A stretch of 20,614 bases of DNA from Acidimicrobiia bacterium (GTDB taxonomy: Bacteria > Actinomycetota > Acidimicrobiia > Spongiisociales > SHLN01): contig JAUXLW010000002.1 of NCBI GenBank assembly GCA_030623545.1, forward strand, positions 1 to 20,614, read 5' to 3'. The number at the start of each line of letters is the position of its first letter. Position 1 is the stretch's first letter. The notes under the pieces were generated by a model, which saw only the letters and a program-made list of their open reading frames with translations, was not told the origin of the DNA and did no database searches. Shown here piece after piece: positions 14,822 to 20,614 of the stretch. The position numbers and the translations under genes are program-made.

Positions 14822-15280
14822 CTAGACCTCCACCTTCTCAATTTTTAGCTCACGCGGCTGAGGCTTCTGGGATTCGTGTGGGTGCTCACTACCGCCGTAA
14901 ACACGCAACTTGCGGAACGTCGCCCGCCCCAGGCGGTTCTTGGGGAGCATGCCCCGGATGGCCCGCTCCACGATGGCTTCAGGCCGCCGCTCCAACAAGC
15001 TCTCGAATGACTCTGCCTTGATGCCACCCGGGTAACCAGAGTGGCGGTAGTAGATCTTCTGCTCCGACTTATTCGAGGTCACGGCCACGCTGGCTGCATT
15101 GATCACGATCACATGGTCACCCGTGTCGATGTGGGGAGTGAATTGTGGCTTGTGCTTGCCACGCAACAACTGGGCAACCTCAGATGCCAGCCGCCCGAGG
15201 GGGAGGCCGGTGGCATCAACAACCCACCAGGCACGCTCGATGTCACCCGGCTTCGGTGTGTAAGTCTTTTGCTGTTTCAC
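14822..15280 (-). CDS. rplM: 50S ribosomal protein L13
   Basis: Early-assembly large-subunit protein. The 152-residue product starts MKQQKTYTPKPGDIERAWWV and shows GRLASEVAQLLRGKHKP, the GDHVIVINA segment and the MLPKNRLGRATFRKLRVYGG core near the C-terminus. I chose GTG 15280 because it begins the conserved N-terminus and has GGGGAG about 9 nt upstream. Earlier in-frame starts read through repeat sequence. A possible -10 element TATCAT lies at 15324-15319, about 40 nt upstream. It heads the rplM-rpsI-glmM-glmS run. Confidence 0.96.
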   Translation of the reverse strand: MKQQKTYTPKPGDIERAWWVVDATGLPLGRLASEVAQLLRGKHKPQFTPHIDTGDHVIVINAASVAVTSNKSEQKIYYRHSGYPGGIKAESFESLLERRPEAIVERAIRGMLPKNRLGRATFRKLRVYGGSEHPHESQKPQPRELKIEKVEV

Positions 15281-15665
15281 GCGACGGAACTCCCCAACGA
15301 CGGTGCGGGAACGGGGCAATGATAGCAAGGCGTGAGCAGGAAGCAGGAAGCAGTCCCCTCCTGCGGAGCGGAGTCTTCGCAGCGCAGTGGGAGGGGAAAG
15401 GGAGCGAAGCGAGCAGGGGTGGGTGGTGCCCACCAACGGCAGGAGTGCCGAAAGCTTGCCTTCTCCCACAATTGTTGCTTCCAGGCGACCTCGCACAAGG
15501 CGGTGCCCAGCAATTAACTGTTGGTTCGGTGCGTGCCCGACCGGCTCGTGATGCAACCCTCGGACCTCGCCAACGCGCTGCTCAGGGGGCTGTTGTTGGG
15601 AACCACCCCCTCCCAGCCTCCCCCACTCCGTTTCACTCCGTGGGAGAGGAGCAAACTGCCTATTG
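15281..15665. other. Spacer between truA and rplM
   Basis: This 385-base stretch holds copy 2 of the dispersed repeat and the rplM leader. No credible gene is present, although several frames are open through the GC-rich repeat. The stem pairing CTCTCCCAC with GTGGGGGAG (about 15618-15649), just after the truA stop, could end transcription from truA. Confidence 0.6.
15350..15655. repeat. Dispersed intergenic repeat, copy 2
   Basis: Partner of 9793-10122, same orientation. Conserved blocks are 15350-15388 (GCAGTCCCCTCC and GGAGTCTTCGCAGCG), about 15427-15436, 15499-15563 (GGCGGTGCCCAGCA to CAACCCTCG) and about 15590-15655. The CCAGCA stem keeps its pairing through a G-U change (right arm TGTTGG instead of TGCTGG). 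The second stem keeps its arms while the loop grows to 13 nt. The middle parts have diverged by substitutions and indels. Confidence 0.8.
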
Positions 15666-16391
15666 CTAGTAGTTCACTTGCCACAGGAACAATCCCCGCG
15701 CCGGGGCTACGCCTCTGGCCAGGTTGCGATCGCGGGCGTCGGCGATTTCCACGATGTCTTGTGGCTCGCCGTTACCGCGACCTAGCTCGACGCACTCCCT
15801 CACGAGAGAACGCACCATCTGGTGACAGAACGAGTTGGCCGTGATCTCGAGCACCACCTCTTCCCCTTCTCGCCCCCACTCAGCCTTCTCCACGCTACGA
15901 ATCGGGCTCTTACCCTCGGCCACCCGGCAAAACGAGGAGAAATCACGTTCCCCGAGAAGCAACCCCATAGCGGCGTTCATCGGGGCAAGGTCGAGGGGAT
16001 ATCGATAATGCCATCGAGTTCTTGCTAAAAACGGATCAGGAAGCTGTCGGTTGAGGATGAAATAGCGATAGGTGCGGGAAACCGCCGAGTAGCGAGCATG
16101 GAATGACTCGTCGACCTCAGTCAACGACGTTACGACAATCTCAGGGCCGAGCATTCGGTTGAGAGCCCGCTGCAGCACCCCGGGAGAGGTTTCTCGTTCC
16201 GCGGTGACGCTGACAACCTGGTGGCGGGCATGAACGCCGGCGTCGGTGCGGCCCGCCACGTGAGTTGCTGTCGAGCCGAGAACCTTGGCGAGGGCTTCCT
16301 CCAGGTCGCCCTGAACTGTTCGCAGGTCCGGCTGGATGGCGTAGCCGAAGAAATCTGAACCGTCGTATGAGAAGTCGAGGCGATAGTTCAC
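15666..16391 (-). CDS. truA: tRNA pseudouridine(38-40) synthase TruA
   Basis: Isomerises uridines 38-40 in the tRNA anticodon arm. The 241-residue protein opens MNYRLDFSYDGSDFFGYAIQ, has the catalytic AGRTDAGVHA (46-55, Asp50), FHARYSAVSRTYRY in the middle and NSFCHQMVR near the C-terminus. GTG 16391 is chosen because it begins the conserved MNYRLDFSYDG core. It lies 7 nt after the stop of the membrane-protein gene and lacks its own Shine-Dalgarno sequence. The rplQ-truA order is the standard actinobacterial one, here with one gene between. Confidence 0.95.
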   Translation of the reverse strand: MNYRLDFSYDGSDFFGYAIQPDLRTVQGDLEEALAKVLGSTATHVAGRTDAGVHARHQVVSVTAERETSPGVLQRALNRMLGPEIVVTSLTEVDESFHARYSAVSRTYRYFILNRQLPDPFLARTRWHYRYPLDLAPMNAAMGLLLGERDFSSFCRVAEGKSPIRSVEKAEWGREGEEVVLEITANSFCHQMVRSLVRECVELGRGNGEPQDIVEIADARDRNLARGVAPARGLFLWQVNY

Positions 16392-16398
16392 CGGGAAA

Positions 16399-16929
16399 TC
16401 AGCCGGCGGGTGCCAGGCCAACGAAAAGCAGCCATACCAGTAGCGGCGCCAACGCCAGCCCAACGGCTCTCTCCTGGGACACATCCAGATTGGATTGGAA
16501 GCCGGTGACCATCATCGCTGCAGACCAAATCCCGGCAAAAAGCATGGCCAACCCGCCGGCCACCCCCACTGCTGCTGCCACCGGAACCAGGGCCAGGGGG
16601 GCGTGTGCGTATCCAGTGATGGGGATGACGGAACCGAACCGGATCGGCTGCTCGAACACATAGGAAACGATGAGCCACACCGCCCCGGAACCGAGAATCC
16701 AACCGAACCCACCACGAATGAAAAGGGTAATGAATGCCGTTACGGACAGGATCCCGGCCCGCACCACGGGAAGACCAGAGACATTGAGGAAGACGACGAA
16801 TGCCACCCAGACCGCGTATACGAACCCGACGACGATCACGGCATCGCCGTTGGCGGCTTGATTGAATTGCATCCAGACATAGGCATCGCGCTTGAGCTGG
16901 AGCGCCTGCCAGAGTCGTTGGGTTTCCAT
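16399..16929 (-). CDS. Integral membrane protein, probable YIP1 family
   Basis: A 176-residue hydrophobic protein with about five or six membrane segments (roughly 30-50, 55-72, 74-93, 110-145 as one or two, 154-173). The short polar N-terminus (RLWQALQLKRDAY), the GYAHAPLALVPV segment near 107-118 and the ending ALAPLLVWLLFVGLA resemble bacterial YIP1-family proteins, whose function is unknown. ATG 16929 gives the full first helix. It is packed against truA and likely co-transcribed with it. The family call is from pattern memory and moderately sure; that it is a membrane protein is clear. Confidence 0.7.
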   Translation of the reverse strand: METQRLWQALQLKRDAYVWMQFNQAANGDAVIVVGFVYAVWVAFVVFLNVSGLPVVRAGILSVTAFITLFIRGGFGWILGSGAVWLIVSYVFEQPIRFGSVIPITGYAHAPLALVPVAAAVGVAGGLAMLFAGIWSAAMMVTGFQSNLDVSQERAVGLALAPLLVWLLFVGLAPAG

Positions 16930-17189
16930 GGGGTGGTTTGCTCTCTAGAGGAATGACCGGCGTTTGTCTGCCGCCGATTATCAAAGTGCAGGTTAGCTGG
17001 AGCCGCCAGTCATCAAGCAGCACGCTGAAGTGTCAGATGCTGGGTTGTCGGGGCGCGGATTCGGTAGCGGGGATCTCGAAGGCCGGGGGTCTCGTCAGGG
17101 GCTATCCACCAGATCGGTCAAGGCGGAAGCGGCCGGTTGCCCTGCAAAGACTCGGAAATGCTTGTGACTAGAGCGACAGCAGTTGCTGG
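16930..17189. other. Spacer between rplQ and the membrane-protein gene
   Basis: 260 bases without a recognised gene or tRNA. On the minus strand a possible -10 GATAAT (16982-16977) lies about 48 nt before the membrane-protein ATG, without a convincing -35. No strong terminator is seen after rplQ. A promoter here would separate truA transcription from the rpoA operon. Confidence 0.35.
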
Positions 17190-17558
17190 CTATTCCTCAG
17201 CCGGGCTCTCTACCAACTCGATTATTGCCATTTCAGTGCCGTCGCCCCGGCGGGGACCGAGTTTGAGGATCCGCGTGTAGCCGCCACTGCGATCTTTGAA
17301 CTGTGGGGCTACTTCGTCGAACAATCTGGTTACCACTTCGGTGTCCTCGATCTCGCGTAAGATCCGCCGCCGATCATGGAGTTCTCCGGTTCGAGCCTTG
17401 GTGATCAGCTTCTCGGCATAAGGGCGCAGCGTCTTGGCCTTGGCCAGGGTGGTTTCGATCCTCCCCTCCCAAAACAGGGAGGCCGCCAGGTTGGACAACA
17501 GCTTGCGCTGGTGGGACGGACCGCCGGCAAGACGGGGGCCTTTCTTGGGACGCGGCAT
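17190..17558 (-). CDS. rplQ: 50S ribosomal protein L17
   Basis: Large-subunit protein near the exit tunnel. The 122-residue product starts MPRPKKGPRLAGGPSHQRKL and carries NLAASLFWEGRIETTLAKAK and LRPYAEKLITKAR; the C-terminus has GGYTRILKLGPRRGDGTEMA and a short acidic end. ATG 17558 is preceded by GGGAGGG about 5 nt away; the longer frame reads antisense-like into rpoA. It follows rpoA by 28 nt, the usual last gene of the alpha operon. Confidence 0.97.
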   Translation of the reverse strand: MPRPKKGPRLAGGPSHQRKLLSNLAASLFWEGRIETTLAKAKTLRPYAEKLITKARTGELHDRRRILREIEDTEVVTRLFDEVAPQFKDRSGGYTRILKLGPRRGDGTEMAIIELVESPAEE

Positions 17559-17586
17559 CAGCCCTCCCGCGGATAATCCGGCCGGC

Positions 17587-18564
17587 TCACTGGAGGCCGG
17601 CCTCAACCACTGGTGCCCGATCCTCGTCGCGTACTTGCCGCAGCGAAAGGCCGAGCTCATCGAGCTTGGCGGCCACTTCTTCGAGACTCCGCTGACCGAA
17701 GTTGGTGATGTTGAGAAGCTCGTCCTCGGTTCGTTGCACCAGCTCGCCAACGGTCTTGATCTGGGCTCGGCGCAGGCAGTTGCGGGGCCGCTCGGACAAA
17801 TCGAGCGCCTCAATCGGGAGATCGAGATCGGGCGAGCCCGACTCGGCCTCGACGACATCGCCCAGCTCGAGGCCGATGCCTTCGCCTTCTCCGACGTCGC
17901 CAAAGAGCCCGAAGAGCTCTCGCAGAGTCTTTCCCGCAGAGGATATCGCCTCGGACGGCGTCAGCGACCCATCGACTTCTACATCGAGGATCAGCTTGTC
18001 GAAGTTCGTCATTTGGCCCACCTGGGTGGAACCCACCTCATATGCGACCTTGCGCACAGGTGAGAAGATCGAATCGATCGGGATGATCCCGATGGCTTCC
18101 GACTTCTTGTTCTTTTCTGCGCTGCGATAGCCCACGCCCCGCTCAACCGTGACTTCCATCTCCAGCTTGCCGGAGGAAGACAGGGTGGCGATTACGTGGT
18201 CGGGATTGACGACTTCCACTCCCGCCGGCAGCTTGAACTGCCCGGCCTTCACCGGCCCAGATCCGCTGGCTGAGAGAAACAGCGTCTGGGCCTCCTCAGC
18301 TTCCATCCGCAGCACGACCTCTGTGAGGTTAAGGATGACATCGACGACGTCCTCCTTCACGCCGCTGATAGTGGTGAATTCGTGCAGAACTCCCTCCACT
18401 CTCACCGACGTGATGGCAGCTCCCGGTATCCGCGACATGAGCGTGCGGCGCAGGGTATTGCCGATGGTGTACCCAAAACCCGGCTCCAGTGGCTCGATCA
18501 CGAACCGCGACCGATTGTCTCCTACCGGTTCCTCTTGAATTTGTGGACGCTGAACGATGAGCAC
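17587..18564 (-). CDS. rpoA: DNA-directed RNA polymerase alpha subunit
   Basis: Dimerises to nucleate RNA polymerase assembly and contacts promoter UP elements and activators. The 325 residues show the N-terminal assembly domain (FGYTIGNTLRRTLMS, 30-44), an acidic linker (about 222-249) and the helix-hairpin-helix C-terminal domain (about 250-312, with LSERPRNCLRRAQI and ITNFGQRSLEEV). The start is GTG 18564 with GGAGGGG 7 nt upstream. It follows rpsD by 15 nt, as in most bacteria. Confidence 0.98.
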   Translation of the reverse strand: MLIVQRPQIQEEPVGDNRSRFVIEPLEPGFGYTIGNTLRRTLMSRIPGAAITSVRVEGVLHEFTTISGVKEDVVDVILNLTEVVLRMEAEEAQTLFLSASGSGPVKAGQFKLPAGVEVVNPDHVIATLSSSGKLEMEVTVERGVGYRSAEKNKKSEAIGIIPIDSIFSPVRKVAYEVGSTQVGQMTNFDKLILDVEVDGSLTPSEAISSAGKTLRELFGLFGDVGEGEGIGLELGDVVEAESGSPDLDLPIEALDLSERPRNCLRRAQIKTVGELVQRTEDELLNITNFGQRSLEEVAAKLDELGLSLRQVRDEDRAPVVEAGLQ

Positions 18565-18579
18565 CGTGGCTCCCCTCCG

Positions 18580-19206
18580 TTACTTTGAATAGAGCTCGAC
18601 TATGAGCTGCTCTTGGATTTGTGTGTCGACCTGCGCCCGGTCTGGTAAGTCCCGAACGACGATCTTCTTGGAGTCTTTGTCTACGTCTAGCCACTCCGGC
18701 TGAGGCCGGTCACCGGACGTGTCGATGGCATGTTGGACGGCAATGAGGTCGCGACTCCTGTCCCGCAACGTGATGACACTTTCGGGCTTGACCCGCAGCG
18801 ATGGAATGTCGACGCGGCGTCCGTCTACGACGAAGTGGCCATGGGATACCAGCTGCCGGGCCTGAGCTCGTGAGGTGGCGAAGTTAGATCGATACACGAC
18901 GTTGTCGAGGCGGCTCTCCAGGATCTGCAATAGGTTCTCACCGGTGATGCCTCGCCTGCGGGCTGCCTCCCGGTAGTAGTTGCGGAACTGACGCTCCAAC
19001 ACTCCGTAAATGCGCCGCGCCTTCTGCTTCTCTCTCAGCTGAATGAGGTACTGAGTCTCCTTGATCCGACCCCGGCCATGCTCACCTGGTGGATAGGGAC
19101 GAGTCTCAATGGCGCATTTGGACGACTCGCACCTGGCCCCTTTGAGAAAGAGCTTGGTGCGCTCGCGTCGGCAAAGCTTGCAAACGGGTCCGGTGTAGCG
19201 GGCCAT
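18580..19206 (-). CDS. rpsD: 30S ribosomal protein S4, zinc-binding form
   Basis: Primary 16S rRNA-binding protein. In many bacteria S4 is also the repressor of the alpha operon. The 208 residues include an N-terminal zinc site C9-X2-C12-X13-C26-X4-C31 and the S4 RNA-binding domain (RLDNVVYRSNFATSRAQARQ, then VSHGHFVVDGRRVDIPS). ATG 19206 has GGAGG 8 nt upstream inside the leader repeat. The longer in-frame start at 19296 lies in the repeat and is rejected. The upstream spacer is almost identical to that before rpsM. Confidence 0.97.
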   Translation of the reverse strand: MARYTGPVCKLCRRERTKLFLKGARCESSKCAIETRPYPPGEHGRGRIKETQYLIQLREKQKARRIYGVLERQFRNYYREAARRRGITGENLLQILESRLDNVVYRSNFATSRAQARQLVSHGHFVVDGRRVDIPSLRVKPESVITLRDRSRDLIAVQHAIDTSGDRPQPEWLDVDKDSKKIVVRDLPDRAQVDTQIQEQLIVELYSK

Positions 19207-19370
19207 TACGCGCACCTCCAGGTGAGCTTTGCGGATGGATCGCCGGGCCACTCGGCGCCAGCGGCCAGGACGCACGACGAGGGCGCAGTCATGCACCGCG
19301 TCGAGGAGGAGGACGCCGCCGCTGGGGTCGATGGCCGGCGAGACGCCGCAAGGGCTTGCCTGGCGGTGTG
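19207..19370 (-). repeat. Leader element B before rpsD
   Basis: 164 bp, aligned without gaps to 20342-20505 with 11 differences (about 93% identity). It fills the rpsK-rpsD spacer and includes the rpsD ribosome binding site. Small stems on the minus strand are GCAAG-CC-CTTGC and CGGCG-TCT-CGCCG. A 55-codon frame runs from a GTG overlapping the rpsK TAG to a TAA overlapping the rpsD ATG. The element could be a leader RNA, coupled small ORF or intergenic repeat. Confidence 0.9.
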
Positions 19371-19372
19371 CA

Positions 19373-19960
19373 CTACCCCCGCCTTCTCTTATTGAGCCGG
19401 CAACCGTTGTGGGGGAGCGGAGTCAGGTCTTTGATACCAGTCACCTCGAGGCCCATCGCCTGCAGGGTGCGGATAGCAGTTTCCCTGCCTGAACCGGAGC
19501 CGCGGACGATGACGTCCACTTTGCGGATTCCATACTCGCCGGCCTTGCGAGCCGCCTGCTCGGCCGCGACCTGAGCGGCGTACGGCGTGGACTTGCGCGA
19601 GCCCTTGAAGCCCACCGAGCCTCCGGAGGTCCAGAGAATGGTGTTGCCTTGCAGATCGGCGATGGTTATGACTGTGTTGTTGAACGTGGCGCGGATGTGA
19701 GCCTGGGCGTGATTGAGAGATCGCCGCTCGCGACGCCGCGACCGTGCGGCCTTTTCCGAGATCTCCGGCACCGGCTCGGCGCCATCCGCCGGGGTGGCTT
19801 CTGGAGCAGAGTCCGCCGGCGGTTTGGCGGCGGCCTCCTCGGCAGGAGCCCCAGCCGGCGCCTCTGGGGCAGGGGCATCGGCAACGACCTCTTCCGCGGG
19901 AGCTTCGGACGGCCCTTCGGCGGTAACAGATTCTTCCTGGGGTGTTTCCTCGTCTGCCAT
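19373..19960 (-). CDS. rpsK: 30S ribosomal protein S11 with a long acidic N-terminal extension
   Basis: Platform protein of the 30S subunit. The S11 core runs from about 75 to 195 (NHAQAHIRATFNNTVITIAD, GGSVGFKGSRKSTPYAAQ, and the ending NGCRLNKRRRG). Normal S11 is about 125-135 residues; this frame gives 195. The extra 70 or so residues are rich in Ala, Glu and Pro with few basic residues, then a basic linker (KAARSRRRERR). No internal start has a ribosome binding site, so ATG 19960 is the best choice, although its own AGGA is very close. It begins 3 nt after the rpsM stop. Confidence 0.95.
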   Translation of the reverse strand: MADEETPQEESVTAEGPSEAPAEEVVADAPAPEAPAGAPAEEAAAKPPADSAPEATPADGAEPVPEISEKAARSRRRERRSLNHAQAHIRATFNNTVITIADLQGNTILWTSGGSVGFKGSRKSTPYAAQVAAEQAARKAGEYGIRKVDVIVRGSGSGRETAIRTLQAMGLEVTGIKDLTPLPHNGCRLNKRRRG

Positions 19961-19963
19961 TTC

Positions 19964-20341
19964 CTAATTCGTAGCCCTCTTCTTGCCGGCAATGGCCGCC
20001 CGCCGACCCTTGCGAGTCCGGGCATTGGTGTGGGTCCGCTGGCCCCGCACGGGAAGTCCACGTCGGTGGCGCAAGCCCTGAGATGAGCCAATGTCGATCG
20101 TGCGCGTGATGTTCTGGGCCACTTCGCGACGTAGGTCGCCTTCGACACCGAAGTTCTGCTCAATGGCCCGGCGGACATTGACGACCTCTTCCTCGGTGAG
20201 GTCCCGGACCTGCCGACTCTCATCAACCTCGGCCAGCTCACAGATCATTTGGGCGCGAGTTCGACCAACGCCGTAGATGTAGGTGAGGGCAATCACCATC
20301 CGCTTGTCACGGGGAAGGTCCACGCCGGCTATCCGAGCCAT
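19964..20341 (-). CDS. rpsM: 30S ribosomal protein S13
   Basis: Head protein of the 30S subunit that contacts the P-site tRNA and the 50S subunit. The 125 residues start MARIAGVDLPRDKRMVIALT, contain the helix-two-turn-helix IYGVGRTRAQMICE and end with the basic tail GLRHRRGLPVRGQRTHTNAR and following Lys/Arg residues. ATG 20341 has GGAGG 8 nt upstream within leader element A; the 23-codon longer frame lies in the repeat. It follows rpmJ across 190 nt, while rpsK follows at once. Confidence 0.98.
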   Translation of the reverse strand: MARIAGVDLPRDKRMVIALTYIYGVGRTRAQMICELAEVDESRQVRDLTEEEVVNVRRAIEQNFGVEGDLRREVAQNITRTIDIGSSQGLRHRRGLPVRGQRTHTNARTRKGRRAAIAGKKRATN

Positions 20342-20505
20342 TACGCGCTCCTCCAGGTGAGCTTTGCGGATGGATCGCCGAGCCACTCGGCGCCAGTGGC
20401 AAGGACGCACGACGAAGGCTCAGTCATGCACTGCGTCGAGGAGGAGGACGCCGCTACTGGGGTCGATGGCCGGCGAGACGCCGCAAGGGCTTGCCTGGTG
20501 GTGCG
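20342..20505 (-). repeat. Leader element A before rpsM
   Basis: Twin of 19207-19370 (about 93% identical, no gaps), ending at the same distance from its start codon. The remaining 26 bases up to the rpmJ stop are not shared. A 63-codon frame starts at a GTG overlapping the rpmJ TAG (20532) and ends at a TAA overlapping the rpsM ATG. The protein-level differences from copy B are mostly non-synonymous, which argues against strong protein selection. Confidence 0.9.
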
Positions 20506-20531
20506 CGAAACGCTCCTCCAGATAGGCTTCA

Positions 20532-20614
20532 CTAGCCCTGCCTCTGCTTGTGACGCGGGTTGGTGCAAATCACCCATACGCGACCGTGGCGCCGGATGAC
20601 CCGGCACCGTTCGC
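20532..20614 (-). CDS. rpmJ: 50S ribosomal protein L36, C-terminal part (cut by window edge)
   Basis: The last 26 codons read ERCRVIRRHGRVWVIC and then TNPRHKQRQG before TAG, the unmistakable end of L36. Two of the zinc ligands (RCR and VIC cysteines) and the RHK histidine are visible, so this is the zinc-binding C+ form. The N-terminus lies beyond the window. It is the usual gene before rpsM in the alpha operon. Confidence 0.95.
   Translation of the reverse strand, partial: ERCRVIRRHGRVWVICTNPRHKQRQG

Noticed and set aside
16392..16484. Longer truA start at 16484
   Set aside because: The extra residues are read from the end of the membrane-protein gene in another frame; the conserved TruA core begins at 16391.
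16388..17023. 211-codon minus frame overlapping the membrane-protein gene
   Set aside because: It is Arg/Gly-rich shadow sequence, whereas the alternative frame encodes clear membrane helices.
16930..17189. Possible tRNA gene in the spacer after rplQ
   Set aside because: I looked for a T-loop GGTTCRA and matching acceptor stem on both strands and found none that folds.
17559..17903. N-terminal extension of rplQ up to 17903
   Set aside because: It is an alternative frame of the rpoA 3' end; L17 begins at the conserved MPRPKKGP with a good ribosome binding site.

Overview
The window is a GC-rich bacterial chromosome segment whose genes lie almost entirely on the minus strand. Read in the direction of transcription the order is rpmJ-rpsM-rpsK-rpsD-rpoA-rplQ-(YIP1-like)-truA-rplM-rpsI-glmM-glmS, then acpS-nnr-alr-(P1 peptidase)-(type 4 UDG)-tsaE-tsaB-rimI-tsaD-groES-groEL. 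Apart from a few inserted genes, this is the gene order known from the Mycobacterium/Streptomyces ribosomal-protein to groESL locus, so an actinobacterium is strongly suggested. A deep branch such as the Acidimicrobiia is a guess from composition and from the unusual features below.

Region 1-2253: groEL and groES, with a CIRCE operator and a sigma70-like promoter in front of groES. A 13-bp hairpin follows groEL, and an uncertain small plus-strand ORF begins before it. Region 2254-8891: eight tightly packed genes, all neighbours overlapping by 1-16 nt. They cover tRNA t6A synthesis (tsaD, tsaB, tsaE) with rimI, uracil repair, a self-processing P1 peptidase, D-alanine supply (alr) and NAD(P)HX repair (nnr). 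Region 8892-10186: an accessory patch with a 57-bp tandem repeat, a broken BMP-family binding-protein gene on the plus strand, acpS, and copy 1 of a roughly 310-330 bp dispersed intergenic repeat. Region 10187-10702: hpt, the only confident intact plus-strand gene, converging on glmS.

Region 10862-15280: glmS, glmM, rpsI and rplM. The glmM-glmS spacer holds a clear glmS self-cleaving ribozyme, so amino-sugar synthesis is probably controlled by glucosamine-6-phosphate. Copy 2 of the dispersed repeat lies between rplM and truA. Region 15666-20614: truA, a YIP1-like membrane protein, rplQ, rpoA, rpsD, rpsK (with a long acidic N-terminal extension), rpsM and the 3' end of rpmJ.

The most unusual signal is a leader element that fills the spacer before rpsD and before rpsM: 164 bp, about 93% identical, without gaps. 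A diverged relative lies before rpsI. In all three spacers an ORF starts with GTG overlapping the upstream TAG (TAGTG) and ends with TAA overlapping the downstream ATG (TAATG). This may be an undescribed ribosomal-protein leader RNA, a set of coupled small ORFs, or an intergenic mobile repeat.
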